Part shown: in pieces, positions 49,624 to 59,887 of the stretch | How positions within the stretch are numbered: position 1 is the first letter of the stretch | Layout of the letters: each line of letters starts with the position of its first letter | Source: Paenibacillus sabinae T27 | Lineage (GTDB): Bacteria; Bacillota; Bacilli; Paenibacillales; Paenibacillaceae | Length of the DNA: 64,000 nt | Reading direction: 5' to 3' | NCBI RefSeq assembly: GCF_000612505.1 | Contig: NZ_CP004078.1 | Location: 4,255,252 to 4,319,251 of the forward strand | Translations under genes and position numbers: made by a program | The notes under the pieces: generated by a model | What the model was told of the DNA's origin: nothing | The model's input: only the letters and a program-made list of their open reading frames with translations | Database searches by the model: none

Positions 49624-49694
49624 AAGTACGTTTCTCGTAAAAATATAAGACCAAATGATAAGCGCTCAGCTAAAAATTCTTATATTTGAAAAAA
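49624..49694 (+). repeat. Two-hairpin intergenic repeat, copy 4 (partial)
   Basis: Carries AAGTACGTTTCTCGTAAAAATATAAG and then GATAAGCGCTCAGCTAAAAATTCTTATATTTGAAAAAA, i.e. the right arm of hairpin one and a shortened hairpin two. Upstream GAAACG arm is missing or merged into GCGTTTCC at about 49602. Confidence 0.65.
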
Positions 49695-49728
49695 AGCCGC
49701 CTCCGCACGAACCTTTGCGAAAGCGGCG
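49688..49728 (-). terminator. Terminator of the thioredoxin-like gene
   Basis: On the minus strand GCCGCTTTCGCAAAGG pairs with GTGCGGAGGCGGC, followed by TTTTTTT, about ten bases after the stop at 49736. Confidence 0.85.
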
Positions 49729-49735
49729 AATCGCA

Positions 49736-50080
49736 TTACTTGTGAATGGTCTGGTACACCTCGGACGCCCGGTTCAGGAAATCTTCAATTTCCTGTCTCG
49801 ACTTGCGTAGCTTGTTGACGAACCGGACCAATTCTTTTCCCTCCGAATAAGCGACAAAGCTGGGGATGCCGAGTATATTCTGTTCCTGGCTGACATCGCC
49901 AACCGCATCGACGTCCACCTCAACCAGCGTCAGTTTATCTGCGAAATTCCGCTCTACCTCGGGAATAAACGGATTGATAAATTTACAATCTCCGCACCAG
50001 TCTGCCTTGAATACGGCCACGGTCAGTCTTGGAGATTGGATGGCCTCCTGAAATTCGGCCGCAGAGCTGATTTTGTCCAT
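49736..50080 (-). CDS. Thioredoxin-family protein
   Basis: 114 residues with the active site DWCGDCKF (WCxDC) near residue 28 and the cis-proline loop LGIPSFVAYSEG. The charged C-D-C variant differs from WCGPC thioredoxin and resembles YdbP-type proteins. Likely a cytoplasmic thiol-disulfide oxidoreductase. GAAAGGGACGG precedes the ATG. Confidence 0.88.
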   Translation of the reverse strand: MDKISSAAEFQEAIQSPRLTVAVFKADWCGDCKFINPFIPEVERNFADKLTLVEVDVDAVGDVSQEQNILGIPSFVAYSEGKELVRFVNKLRKSRQEIEDFLNRASEVYQTIHK

Positions 50081-50165
50081 TACTTACACCGTCCCTTTCT
50101 AATATGGCAATAATCTCTTCTTACTCTTTAAGTGAAGCAAAATGCGCAGCGGAAGTCAAATGCCC

Positions 50166-51791
50166 TTATTCTCTTTCCCGCACGCGGGAGGGCTGCAGCT
50201 TCATGAGCGGATTCAGCAGCCTGCGCACCGGACGCGGATAGCTTGCAAGTTCCTGCGCGCTTAATACGCCCAGCACAATCAGCATAACGAGATAAAGAAT
50301 GACAACCGCCGCTCCTGCGGCCAGACAGGCAATCAAATAAGCCAGCCGCGCAGGCATCATTCCGGAGAGGGCGATACCGGCCTCGTTCAGACCGTACCCT
50401 GCGGCCCCCGATACGAGCACAGCCAGCAGATATCCTCTCCAGCGCTTGCCCATGATCTCGAACGGCACAATGGTCCGAAGCAGCCGCAAGTTGAGGGCGG
50501 TGATTACGATAAAACAGAGCGCCGTAGCGATAATGATGCCGTAAATGCCCATGAACTGGCTCAGCAGAATGCTTGCCGCCAGCTTGACGATAACCCCTGC
50601 CAACACGTAGAACATGGAGATGCGCGATTTGCCCATGCCGAGCAGGATGGAGTTCGAGGTGGTCATCGTAATCTGAAAAATCGTGCCCAGCGTCAGCAGG
50701 GCGATGATGCCGCTGCCGGAGGTGCTGCTGAAGAGCAGGCCGTTCACCGAGTAGGCCGCGACGACAAGCGACAGCACGATCGGCGTACCGGTCAGGATGG
50801 CGATGCGCATGGCGAGTGTAATCTGCCGCTTCAGGTGGTCTTCGTCCCGGCGGGCATAGGCTGCTGAAATGACCGGAATCAGGGAGGTGCTGAGGGCGAT
50901 CGCAAGTATCGGCGGAATGCCCGCAATACTCTGCGCCTTCAGTCCGAGAATACCAAGCAGTCGCTTCGCTTCAAAGGCGCCCACCTGCCCGCTGATGAGC
51001 GGGACAACCAGGGAAGTGTCAATGAAATAGACGGCTTGAATCGTCATGGAAGACAGAATGATCGGGATGGACAAGCTGAAAATATCTTTATAAATCCCGA
51101 GCAGCGGCAGCTTGGCTTCGGAGGAAGCCTGGATGCCGCTTTGCTTGTCGCTCCGCTTCATCTTGATTGCGGCATACAGCATGATGGCGAAAGCTCCGAC
51201 GCTCCCGAACACGCTGCCAAACGAGGCTCCCGCCGCCATAACCGGGTTACCGTACCCTTGATGAAGCAGGAAATACGCTAAGAGGATAGCCGTAAACACG
51301 CGGGCAATCTGCTCCACAATTTGCGAGATTCCGTTGGCCATCATATTGTTACGGCCCTGCGAGTACCCGCGCATCATTGCGATGGTGGGGAACAGCAGCA
51401 GCGCGGGAGCGATCGCCCGGATCGCAAGCGTGCTCTCCGGAACGCCCGCATGCTTTGCGAACAGCGGAGCGGATATGTACAGCACCGCAGAGATGATCAC
51501 GCCGGCAACGGCGCCAAAAATAAGCGCGGCCCGGTACACCTGGCGCGCTTCATCCGGACGGTTCAGGGCGTAGCGCTCTGAGACCATTTTGCTAAGCGTG
51601 CTGGGAATGCCCGCCGTGGCGAGCGTCAGCAGCATCAGATACACATTGTTGGCCTGCGTAAAGGCCACATCCCCTACTTCATTGAATAAATGCTCCAGTG
51701 GAACCCGCTGAAAAATGCCAAGCACGCGCGCTACCAGCGCGGCGGCGGCGAGTATAATTGTGCCTTTGACAAAAGAATCCTTCTTAGACAA
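50166..51791 (-). CDS. MATE/PST-family polysaccharide flippase, YtgP/SpoVB-like
   Basis: About 541 residues with fourteen hydrophobic helices (MurJ/MATE fold); landmarks SFVKGTIILAAAALVARVLGIFQRVPLEHL at the start and YSQGRNNMMANGISQIVEQIARV. Relatives YtgP and SpoVB flip lipid-linked wall precursors. Start is TTG at 51791 with AGGGGA upstream rather than 51836, which would overlap the DUF456 gene. Confidence 0.85.
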   Translation of the reverse strand: MSKKDSFVKGTIILAAAALVARVLGIFQRVPLEHLFNEVGDVAFTQANNVYLMLLTLATAGIPSTLSKMVSERYALNRPDEARQVYRAALIFGAVAGVIISAVLYISAPLFAKHAGVPESTLAIRAIAPALLLFPTIAMMRGYSQGRNNMMANGISQIVEQIARVFTAILLAYFLLHQGYGNPVMAAGASFGSVFGSVGAFAIMLYAAIKMKRSDKQSGIQASSEAKLPLLGIYKDIFSLSIPIILSSMTIQAVYFIDTSLVVPLISGQVGAFEAKRLLGILGLKAQSIAGIPPILAIALSTSLIPVISAAYARRDEDHLKRQITLAMRIAILTGTPIVLSLVVAAYSVNGLLFSSTSGSGIIALLTLGTIFQITMTTSNSILLGMGKSRISMFYVLAGVIVKLAASILLSQFMGIYGIIIATALCFIVITALNLRLLRTIVPFEIMGKRWRGYLLAVLVSGAAGYGLNEAGIALSGMMPARLAYLIACLAAGAAVVILYLVMLIVLGVLSAQELASYPRPVRRLLNPLMKLQPSRVRERE

Positions 51792-51817
51792 CCTGTTTCC
51801 CCTACTTTGCAGTGAAT

Positions 51818-52303
51818 TTAATACCGGCCGATCCAAATAAAGAAGAGGATCACCATAACGATTTGAAGCACGACTTTAACCACGGTGCTGCTGAACAGCC
51901 CGAGCATGGAGCCAGCGCTGACCTTTAGCGCTTTGCCCGGATTCGATCCGGCGATCATCTCGCCGATAAATGCTCCAAGAAGCGGCCCGATAATGAGGCC
52001 GAACGCCGGGATCACGAACGGTCCCGCGATCAGGCCGATGGTGCTGCCGATCACGGAGGCGCGGGAGCCGCCGAATTTTTTGACGCCCCATGCCCCCACG
52101 ACATAGTCCGCAATGAACAGCGCGGCGACGATCAGCGTCTGGATGATCCAGAACAACGGTCCGAACGGCGCGAAGCCGAAGAACCAGCCATAGACGAAGA
52201 AGGCAAAGTAAATCGCCAAGGCTCCCGGCAAAATCGGATAGACGGCTCCGGCCAAGCCGACGGCAAAGAGTGCGATAATCAGAATCCAACCGAGAATAGT
52301 CAA
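51818..52303 (-). CDS. DUF456 small membrane protein
   Basis: 161 residues, four hydrophobic helices, with the glycine-rich repeat GLIAGPFVIPAFGLIIGPLLGAFIGEMI typical of DUF456. Function unknown. Starts with TTG at 52303 behind AGGAGGGACC. Adjacent and co-directional with the flippase. Confidence 0.8.
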   Translation of the reverse strand: MTILGWILIIALFAVGLAGAVYPILPGALAIYFAFFVYGWFFGFAPFGPLFWIIQTLIVAALFIADYVVGAWGVKKFGGSRASVIGSTIGLIAGPFVIPAFGLIIGPLLGAFIGEMIAGSNPGKALKVSAGSMLGLFSSTVVKVVLQIVMVILFFIWIGRY

Positions 52304-52364
52304 GCTTGGTCCCTCCTGTGTTTAGTTGTCAGGCTTGCATTCATGAGCAGGCCCTTGCGTTAGG

Positions 52365-53135
52365 TTAAGATCTGTGCTGGGAGGCAGCCGCTTCATCCAG
52401 CAGAATAAAACGGCGGATGACCTCGGCAATTCCATCTTCGTTGTTCGACGAAGTCACCGCGTCGGCTTCCTCCTTGACCGTATCCTGGGCATTGCCCATC
52501 GCAACGCCAAGGCCTGCCTGCTGAATCGCCGCCAGATCGTTCAAGCTGTCGCCGACCGCGACGACTTCCTCCATCTTGATGCCCAGCAGGCCGCACACTT
52601 CCTTGATTCCGGCTGCTTTATTCACACCGAGCGGATTGATCTCAAGATTGTAAGGCGAGGAGTTGGTGATCTCCAGACCGCCCATGTCCTGCAGCTTCAG
52701 CAGCACCTGATGGCGGATCTCGTTATCTTCCGTATGATAGCCGAACTTCAGCCACTCCCGCCCGTCGATATCGCCGTCCCAGCTTTCCTTGTTATACACG
52801 CCATCGACGGCATACGCCCAATACCAGATGCCGGCCTTCGCCGCGATCGCGTGCATTTGTTTGACGAGCTGCGGGTCCATCAGCGAACGGCGGTACAGCT
52901 CATGCGGCGCCCGCCACACTTCGCTGCCGTTCACCGTCACCATCGGTGTCTTGAGTCCAAGCTGCTCGGCGTAAGGATACGCAGAGTCGAAAGAGCGTCC
53001 GGTGGACAAGCACACATGGATGCCCGCGTCGACCGCCTTGTGAATCCATTTTACCGTCTCCGGTGTAATCAATTGTTCGTCATTCAGTAAGGTCCCATCC
53101 ATATCCAAAGCAAGCAGGCGGTATTTGGCAGTCAT
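52365..53135 (-). CDS. Cof-type HAD phosphatase
   Basis: About 256 residues: HAD motif I LLALDMDGTLLND, motif II STGRSFDSA, motif III/IV lysine VNKAAGIKEV and VVAVGDSLNDLAAIQQAGLGVAMGNA. These dephosphorylate sugar phosphates, FMN or similar. ATG at 53135 with GGAGGGGTGG upstream is preferred over the GTG at 53141. Confidence 0.88.
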   Translation of the reverse strand: MTAKYRLLALDMDGTLLNDEQLITPETVKWIHKAVDAGIHVCLSTGRSFDSAYPYAEQLGLKTPMVTVNGSEVWRAPHELYRRSLMDPQLVKQMHAIAAKAGIWYWAYAVDGVYNKESWDGDIDGREWLKFGYHTEDNEIRHQVLLKLQDMGGLEITNSSPYNLEINPLGVNKAAGIKEVCGLLGIKMEEVVAVGDSLNDLAAIQQAGLGVAMGNAQDTVKEEADAVTSSNNEDGIAEVIRRFILLDEAAASQHRS

Positions 53136-53157
53136 TGCCACCCCTCCATTTTCTGTT

Positions 53158-55246
53158 TTATTGGTTTATATTAACCGGTTGATTCTGCTGGAGACTCTTC
53201 TTCGGCACACCATTCAAGCCGTACTCCCAGTCGTAAGCGTCAAAAATCTTCCGTGCGACCGGCGCGGCGCTGTTCGAGCCGAAGCCCCCTTCGGGGATTA
53301 CAACGGCTACAGCCAGCTTCGGATGCTCGCGCGGAGCGTAGGCGATAAAGACGCCGTTGTCAACGGTGTGTTTGCCACTTTTATCATAATAATCCTGCTG
53401 TGAGGTTCCCGTCTTGCGGGCAAAATCGTAAGGGAAACCGTCAAACACCTTGACATCGCTCTTCATACCGCGCTTCACTTCGTTCCAGTACGCATCGTTG
53501 ATTTTAACGGTATTTAATACCGTCCGGCCGAACGTTTTGACCACTTTGCCACTCGAATCCGTAATTTTACTGACCAGATGCGGCTTGATCCGCTCACCCT
53601 TATTAGCCAATGTTGACGCATACTGGGCAAGCTGCAGCGCCGTATATCCGCCCTGCTGGCCGAACGAGGCATAGACGAGCGCCGCCTGGGAACTGCCCGC
53701 AGCTTTAATATTGGTGTAGTTGATTTTCCCTCTGCGTTCTCCCGGGAGGTCTACTCCCGTAAAGACACCAAGGCCAAACTCCTTCATATATTTATCCCAT
53801 ACTTCAATGCCTTCTGAATGATATTTGTTATATAATCTCTTGCCTACCATGTCCACCATAAATACATTGGAGGAATGCTCGATGGCCTGATGAGGATACA
53901 TTCCTCCATAGACATGTCCGGATGCGTTTCGAACGCTGGTCTCATGGCCTGCTCTGCCAAAATAAGCAATCCCTGTATCCGTGTACTTGTGATATTCTAA
54001 AGAGTCCTTCATTTAGCCCTAGCAATACACTGAGCGGCTTGACGGTGGAACCCATCAGAACGGCCGAGTCAAAGTTATGGCCCGATCTGCCTGAAGCAAT
54101 TGGAGTAATCGTGCCATTTTGGTAGTTCTCCATAATTTTATTCCAAACATCCGTATCAATACTACCGCTGGTCCACGCATTCGTATCGTAATCCGGCATG
54201 CTGGCCATGGCCACGATATTTCCGGTATCGACTTCCATCGCCACCGCATAGCCGGTTACGGCGTCAGGATGCGTCTTGCCCTGAACGGCATGCGTATGCA
54301 GCCATCTCAATTGATTGGTGATCGCCTGCTCCGTCTTGAGCTGCATATTTTTATTAATCGTCATCCAAATGTCATTGCCCTTGACGGGAGGAACGACCTT
54401 CTCAACCTTCTCAGCCATGTTCTGTGGATTGATGGAGACCACCTGATAACCGTTCTGCCCGCGAAGCTCCCGCTGATACTCCCGCTCAAGCCCATCGAAG
54501 CCAACAAATTCTTCATCTTTGTACATCAGCCCCGAGTTCGACCCCTTCTTCTTCATCGCGTTCAGGACGTTCTGGTAGATGGGAAGACTGTTGGAATTCT
54601 TGAACAGCTTGATATACCCGACCGTCTGGACAGCCACCGTATCCTTGTCGTAATGCCGCACGTTCTCTTCCACGACTTCGAGGCCAGGGTATTCATGTTT
54701 GTGCTCCATAAAATAAGCGACTTCCTTGGCGGAAAGTCCCACCTTGATCCGGCGGGGCGTATAGCCGTTGTACTTCTTGTACTTTAGGTCAAGCGAGTCT
54801 TTTACTTGTTCCACCGTCAGCTTCTCCCCGCTCTTGTCGCCCAGTTCATTGAATTTATTCACCAGATCCGTCGCCAGCTTGTCGACAGCGGTCTTCGCTT
54901 CCGGAGTAAAGTCCGTAATGCGGGTATCTTTGTCCGTCTTTTTGGCGGTGTATTCCTTGGTGAGCGTAATGTACAGCGACTGGACAGGGGAGGAGTAGGC
55001 GATCTTCTCGCCTCCGGCGGCGAGGATCGAACCTCGCATGGCAGCCAGCGGCACATCTTTCGTATCCCGGTTCGTCTCCACTTCGGTCAGCGTCGGTCCT
55101 TCTACAAATTGCAGTACGGCAAGACGGATAATAATGACACAAAAGATCACAAACGTGCTGAAAAAGAATACATTGGTCCGCAGCGCCAGGGTGCTTTTGC
55201 CGTTGGTCTCGTCCGAGGGCGAGATTTGATTGCGAAAAAGGTTCAC
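53158..55246 (-). pseudogene. Class B penicillin-binding protein, frameshifted tandem copy
   Basis: Two overlapping frames, 53942-55246 and 53158-54012, together match the intact gene at 55491-57587 over its full length. The break is just after SVLLGLNEGLF: where the intact gene has RTTDWYTDRG, this copy is two bases shorter and changes frame, so translation ends shortly after at SRP. The SxxK motif (GSTVKPL) lies in the N-terminal piece, while KTG lies in the second piece, so no active transpeptidase would be made from either alone. A sequencing error or recent mutation are both possible. GTG start behind AAGGAGAG. Confidence 0.75.
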
Positions 55247-55490
55247 TTTGTTCTCTCCTTAATTATAACATCAAAGAATACCCTATGAATCCCTGTGAAG
55301 AAGGTTAATGTCCAAGGAATCCATTTCCAAAGTAACCCATTTATTGTAACACAAGCACCGCTGAGCCTCGAATATTTTTCGGCACATTTCTGTGGCCTGT
55401 CATCAAAGAAAAGGACATCTTCTTATGTGGATAAATACAAAGAAGATGTCCCCTCTCTTAATATACGATTAAAGGCTGCTGTCAGCTCCT

Positions 55491-57587
55491 TTAGTTCGTA
55501 CCCGTTGCGCCGCTCTCGCCAGAACTGCCGCTTTGACCCGCGGATTGCTGCTGGAGACTCTTTTTCGGCACACCATCCAGCCCGTACTCCCAGTCGTAAG
55601 CGTCAAAAATCTTCCGCGCCACCGGCGCGGCGCTGTTCGAGCCGAAGCCCCCTTCGGGGATCACGACGGCAACAGCCAGCTTCGGATTCTCTCTCGGCGC
55701 GTAGGCGATGAAGACGCCGTTGTCTTTTAAATCACCTCTAGCTGCCTGCTGCGAGGTCCCTGTCTTGCGGGCAAAGTCGTAAGGGAATCCGTCAAACGCG
55801 CTGACGTCACTGTTCATCCCTCGCTTGACTTCGTTCCAGTAAGCATCGTCCATTTTGACAGTATTCAGTACCTCGCGTCCAAACGTCTTGACAACTTTCC
55901 CCGAGGGATCCGTAATTTTGCTGACAAGATGCGGCTGGATCCGCTCACCCTTATTGGCCAGGGTAGAAGCATATTGGGCAAGCTGCAGCGTGGTGTAAGC
56001 CCCCTGTTGACCAAAAGAAGCATAAACCAACGCTGCCTGGGCACTGCCTGCCGCCTTTAGATTCGTATAGTTGATTCTTCCCAGAAACTCATTGGGCAGA
56101 TCAACTCCAGTGGACACACCCAGTCCAAATTCCTTCATATACTTGTCCCATACATCGATGCCCTTGGAAGCATATTTCTCATAAAGTCTCTTACCAACCA
56201 TATCAACCATAAAGACGTTAGAGGAATGCTCAATAGCCAAAGCGGGGTCCATTCTTCCATAGACATGGCCAGAGGCGTTCCGAACCTTGGTTTCATGGCC
56301 GGCCTTACCGAAGGAAGTAATCCCCCTATCCGTATACCAATCTGTTGTTCTAAAAAGTCCCTCGTTAAGCCCGATCAATACGCTTAGCGGCTTGACGGTG
56401 GAGCCCATCAGAACAGTCGATTCAAAATTATTGCCCGATCTCCCGGACGAAAAAGGAGTTATCGTGCCATTCTGATAGTTGGTGATGTCCAGGATTTTCG
56501 AAATACTTCCGTCCGTCCATGCATTCGTATCATAATCCGGCATGCTCGCCATGGCCACGATATTTCCGGTGTCGACCTCCATCGCGACCGCGTAGCCCGT
56601 TATGGCATTGGGATGCGTCTTACCCTGAACCGGGTGCGTATGCAGCCATTTGATCTGGTCCGTTATTGCCTGCTGGGTCTTGAGCTGCACATTTTTGTTG
56701 ATCGTCATCCAGATGTCATTGCCCTTTATTGGAGGAACGACCTTCTCAACTTTTTCCGCCATGTTCTGCGGATTGATAGAGATCTCCTGATATCCGTTCT
56801 GCCCGCGAAGCTCGCGCTGGTACTGAAGCTCAAGGCCGTCGAAACCGACGAATTCATCGTCTTTATAAGTCAGGCCCGCTGCCGGATCCTTTTTCATCGC
56901 GTTTAGAACGTTCTGGTAGATGGGAAGACTGTTGGAATTCTTGAACAGCTTGATATACCCGACGCTCTGAACGGCCACCTTATCCTTGTCGTAATGCCGC
57001 ACGTTCTCTTCTACAACTTCCAGGCCGGGATATTCATCCTTGTGCTCCATAAAATAAGCGACTTCCCTTGAAGAAAGTCCCACCTTGATCCGGCGAGGCG
57101 TATATCCGTTATATTTTCTGAACTCCAGATCGAATGAATCCTTGACCTCTTCCACCGTCATCTTCTGCTCGCCTGGATCACCCAGCCGATTAAACTTATC
57201 CACCAGGTCAGCCGCCAACTGGTCGGCCTTCGCCTTGGCTTCCGGAGTAAAGTCCGTTTTGCCGGTATCCTTGTCCGTCTTTTTGGCGGTATACTCCTTG
57301 GTCAGTGTAATATACAACGACTGAACGGGTGTCGAAAAGGCGATCTTCTCGCCTCCCGCAGCGAGGATCGAACCTCGCATGGCGGCCAGCGGCACATCTT
57401 TCGTATCCCGGTTCGTCTCCACTTCGGTCAACGTCGGTCCTTCCACAAATTGCAGCACGGCAAGACGGATAATAATGACGCAAAAGATGATAAATGTGCT
57501 GAAAAAGAATACATTGATCCGCAGCGCCAGGGTGCTTTTGCCGTTGGTCTCGTCCGAGGTCGAGCCCTGCTTGCGAAAAAGGCTCAC
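55491..57587 (-). CDS. Class B penicillin-binding protein (PbpA/PBP2-like transpeptidase)
   Basis: 698 residues: cytoplasmic tail and one membrane helix (NVFFFSTFIIFCVIIIRLAVL), dimerisation domain with MRGSILAAGGEKIA, and the transpeptidase domain with SxxK in GSTVKPLSVL, SSN in IEHSSNVF, and KTGTSQQ. It cross-links peptidoglycan. GTG start behind AAGGAGAG. A C-terminal serine/glycine-rich tail ends the protein. It lies beside its frameshifted duplicate, of which it is probably the working copy. Confidence 0.9.
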   Translation of the reverse strand: MSLFRKQGSTSDETNGKSTLALRINVFFFSTFIIFCVIIIRLAVLQFVEGPTLTEVETNRDTKDVPLAAMRGSILAAGGEKIAFSTPVQSLYITLTKEYTAKKTDKDTGKTDFTPEAKAKADQLAADLVDKFNRLGDPGEQKMTVEEVKDSFDLEFRKYNGYTPRRIKVGLSSREVAYFMEHKDEYPGLEVVEENVRHYDKDKVAVQSVGYIKLFKNSNSLPIYQNVLNAMKKDPAAGLTYKDDEFVGFDGLELQYQRELRGQNGYQEISINPQNMAEKVEKVVPPIKGNDIWMTINKNVQLKTQQAITDQIKWLHTHPVQGKTHPNAITGYAVAMEVDTGNIVAMASMPDYDTNAWTDGSISKILDITNYQNGTITPFSSGRSGNNFESTVLMGSTVKPLSVLIGLNEGLFRTTDWYTDRGITSFGKAGHETKVRNASGHVYGRMDPALAIEHSSNVFMVDMVGKRLYEKYASKGIDVWDKYMKEFGLGVSTGVDLPNEFLGRINYTNLKAAGSAQAALVYASFGQQGAYTTLQLAQYASTLANKGERIQPHLVSKITDPSGKVVKTFGREVLNTVKMDDAYWNEVKRGMNSDVSAFDGFPYDFARKTGTSQQAARGDLKDNGVFIAYAPRENPKLAVAVVIPEGGFGSNSAAPVARKIFDAYDWEYGLDGVPKKSLQQQSAGQSGSSGESGATGTN

Positions 57588-57629
57588 TTTGTTCTCTCCT
57601 TTATGATTCAGATAATTAGAATAAATGCC

Positions 57630-58772
57630 TCAAAGCACACTTTCCTTCATATGTGTGGAGTCAAAATCCGGCGGATTGAACCAGTTTCCGCTCTTGGCCC
57701 ATGTGGAGTCCATTGGAATCCACGCCTTCCGCTCGGCGATATACACCTCGTTCCAGGCATGCGGCCCGTATCCGCCCTGACCGTCATAGCCGCGGCCGGT
57801 TACCACCCGCACATCAAGGCCCTGCGAACGGGCCATCACGGCATAAAGCCGGGCATAGTCGATGCATACGCCAAGCCGGGTATTGAAGGTATCCTGCGGC
57901 GTCTGTTCTTTCCATATCCGATTCTGCTCATAGTTCTCCGCTTTGGCGTAATCGTAGGAAATTCTGCTGCCGACCCAGTCGTAGAGCAGCCGGGCTTTCT
58001 CCTCGTCGTCCTTCGCGTTCCCCGCAATGTCCTCCGCCGCTCCGGCAATATCCTTCGGCACATCCCGGTCGATGATTTCGTATTTGCGCCGGAGAATTTC
58101 GTTCATCTCGTCGGCGACCGCCTTGGTCAGCACCGGCAGATGGTCCTGCACCGTGGTACCGGCCACAGGCTTGATCACGGATTCGACGCCCTGCCGGTAC
58201 ACCGGCGACTCTTCCACGTAGCGGGACAACCCGCTGCTTGGACTCAGTCCGGTCCAGACATACAGCGCGATGATGATCAGAAGGCAGCGGACGGCGCCGA
58301 TGAACAGTCCGATGCCCGCACCGCCGAGGCGGCTTGCTGCCGAGATTCTCCTGCCCGGCAGACCGGGCCGCCGGCTCCGGGGAAACGGCAGCAGCGGGAC
58401 CAGCAGCCCCAGGATGATCCGGATCAGGCTGTAGCCCAGGATCAGCAGGAACAGGAACCGCAGCAGCGGAAGTCCCGCAAGCGCCGACACGGCAGTGTAA
58501 TAAAGCTGCTGCCACTGCTTCAGTTCTCCTGCGGGCGCGGTTGTTTCCGCCGCCCACGTTTGAACGTACGGCGAGAAATACGCCGCGGCCAGCGCGGAGA
58601 GAACCAGCGCCGCAATCGTCGCAATGCCCGAACCGAGCAGCCCGAACAACCTGCCCGCGGACATGGAAAATCCCCGAAACCAGCCCTGAATCAACGAGAA
58701 GGCGGCAACAACCAGCAATAATAACGTGATGATATTGGCATCGCGCAGGCTCTGCAGCCATTCGTTCAACAT
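57630..58772 (-). CDS. Membrane protein with transglutaminase-like domain
   Basis: 380 residues: four or five N-terminal helices in a CvpA-like arrangement (LIQGWFRGFSMSAGRLFGLLGSG), then an external transglutaminase fold with the triad cysteine in LGVCIDYARLYAVM, histidine in YGPHAWNEVYI and aspartate in IPMDSTW. Such domains may act as peptidases or amidases at the wall. It lies upstream of the PBP gene with the same orientation, suggesting a wall-related role. Confidence 0.82.
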   Translation of the reverse strand: MLNEWLQSLRDANIITLLLLVVAAFSLIQGWFRGFSMSAGRLFGLLGSGIATIAALVLSALAAAYFSPYVQTWAAETTAPAGELKQWQQLYYTAVSALAGLPLLRFLFLLILGYSLIRIILGLLVPLLPFPRSRRPGLPGRRISAASRLGGAGIGLFIGAVRCLLIIIALYVWTGLSPSSGLSRYVEESPVYRQGVESVIKPVAGTTVQDHLPVLTKAVADEMNEILRRKYEIIDRDVPKDIAGAAEDIAGNAKDDEEKARLLYDWVGSRISYDYAKAENYEQNRIWKEQTPQDTFNTRLGVCIDYARLYAVMARSQGLDVRVVTGRGYDGQGGYGPHAWNEVYIAERKAWIPMDSTWAKSGNWFNPPDFDSTHMKESVL

Positions 58773-58852
58773 GTCTTCCCTCCTGCTCTAACACCTGTCT
58801 TGTATTTTGCTGCGACTATGATTAATCCGGTACCGATCGTTCTTGAAACCCT

Positions 58853-59302
58853 TTATTGACCCGTTCCCTGCGCTTTCCGCGCTTCATTGATGAAGCTGCG
58901 CAGCGTATCGTTCACGCTCCACTGACCGAGGCTGACGCCGCGGAAGGTTACGTTCACCTTATCTTCTCCGGCCTTGCCCTTCACCTCAATATTAGGCGTC
59001 GTAATCGTAAAGGTTCCGTCTTCACTCGCGGTGTAGACAGCATCCTTCGCTTCCTTCAGCATTACGCTCTGGGCTTCGGTCTTCAGCGTGTCGACCGTTC
59101 CCTCCTTGACCTTATTCACGGCATTTCCGATCTGATCTATAGTAACGCCGCTGTAGATGAGCAGCCCTGCGACAATGACAATGGCAATCGCCCATTTCAG
59201 CACCGTTTTGACCAAATTGACAACAGCGAACAGCAGCACCAGCCCGATAACGATCACGAGCCAATTTTCTCTAATAAATTGCGACCACACCTGAGTATCC
59301 AT
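58853..59302 (-). CDS. Hypothetical membrane protein
   Basis: About 149 residues with two hydrophobic helices near residues 15-55 and a soluble C-terminal part (TEAQSVMLKEAKDAVYTASEDGTFTI and VNVTFRGVSLGQWSVNDTLRSF). No family recognised. The ATG at 59302 follows a TTG that could also start. It runs in the same direction as the transglutaminase gene, from which it is separated by about 80 bases. Confidence 0.65.
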   Translation of the reverse strand: MDTQVWSQFIRENWLVIVIGLVLLFAVVNLVKTVLKWAIAIVIVAGLLIYSGVTIDQIGNAVNKVKEGTVDTLKTEAQSVMLKEAKDAVYTASEDGTFTITTPNIEVKGKAGEDKVNVTFRGVSLGQWSVNDTLRSFINEARKAQGTGQ

Positions 59303-59483
59303 CAATCCTGCAACACGCTCCTGTACCTATTTGCCCCGGGCTCCGCTCTATACTGTTTCGCATAAGCGCTATTGCCACGGATATTGATTATTATACATGA
59401 TCATTCGTCATATTTCACAAATCGGTCTAGATAAGTTGAACTTAAGATTTTCCCATCAGATATCAGTCGTAACTACGAGAAAC

Positions 59484-59590
59484 GTTTGGACTTCCGGCCG
59501 GTGTTGTCTCCAGATTTCTTGATTTAAACCGCTCCTCGCGGATGAAATCCGGAGACAAAGGCGATCGCTATCGCTCCTACAGTTCCAAAC
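59484..59590. repeat. Large imperfect palindrome (second intergenic repeat type)
   Basis: GTTTGGACT near 59484 pairs with AGTTCCAAAC at 59581; inside, TTGTCTCCAGATTTC pairs with GAAATCCGGAGACAA, and GCGATCGCTATCGC lies on the right arm. A different family from the two-hairpin repeat. It lies in the 585-base gap between the membrane protein and the MFS gene, which otherwise holds only the repeat at 59663. Confidence 0.65.
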
Positions 59591-59662
59591 TTCCCCTTTG
59601 TTACTCCTTCTTCTAATTTATTTCAAGTTCATCTTATTTAGATTGGTTTCATTCTTATATTT

Positions 59663-59768
59663 CAAGAAGAAACGGCTGCGCCGTCCTGTTAGGGACGGTA
59701 CCGTTTCTCGTAGAAATATAAGGCAAATGATAAGCGCGAAGCTTATACTTTCTTATATTTTAAAAAAA
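59663..59768 (+). repeat. Two-hairpin intergenic repeat, copy 5
   Basis: Starts CAAGAAGAAACGGCTGCGCC; first hairpin GAAACGG...CCGTTTC with inner GTCCTGTTAGGGAC, constant CGTAGAAATATAAG, second hairpin around GATAAGCGCGAAGCTTAT, ending CTTATATTTTAAAAAAA. Confidence 0.8.
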
Positions 59769-59887
59769 CGGCATATGCCGTCCCACCCTCACGTAAAGTA
59801 CAAGTAGCGATTGTCCACACCTTCCGGGAAGGTATCATTTCATTTTTCATTTCTGTCCGCCCTGACCTGGCAAGCCTGGGACGGCTC

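Noticed and set aside
57450..58721. 423-residue plus-strand frame
   Set aside because: It runs antisense to the transglutaminase and PBP genes with no domain and no ribosome site.
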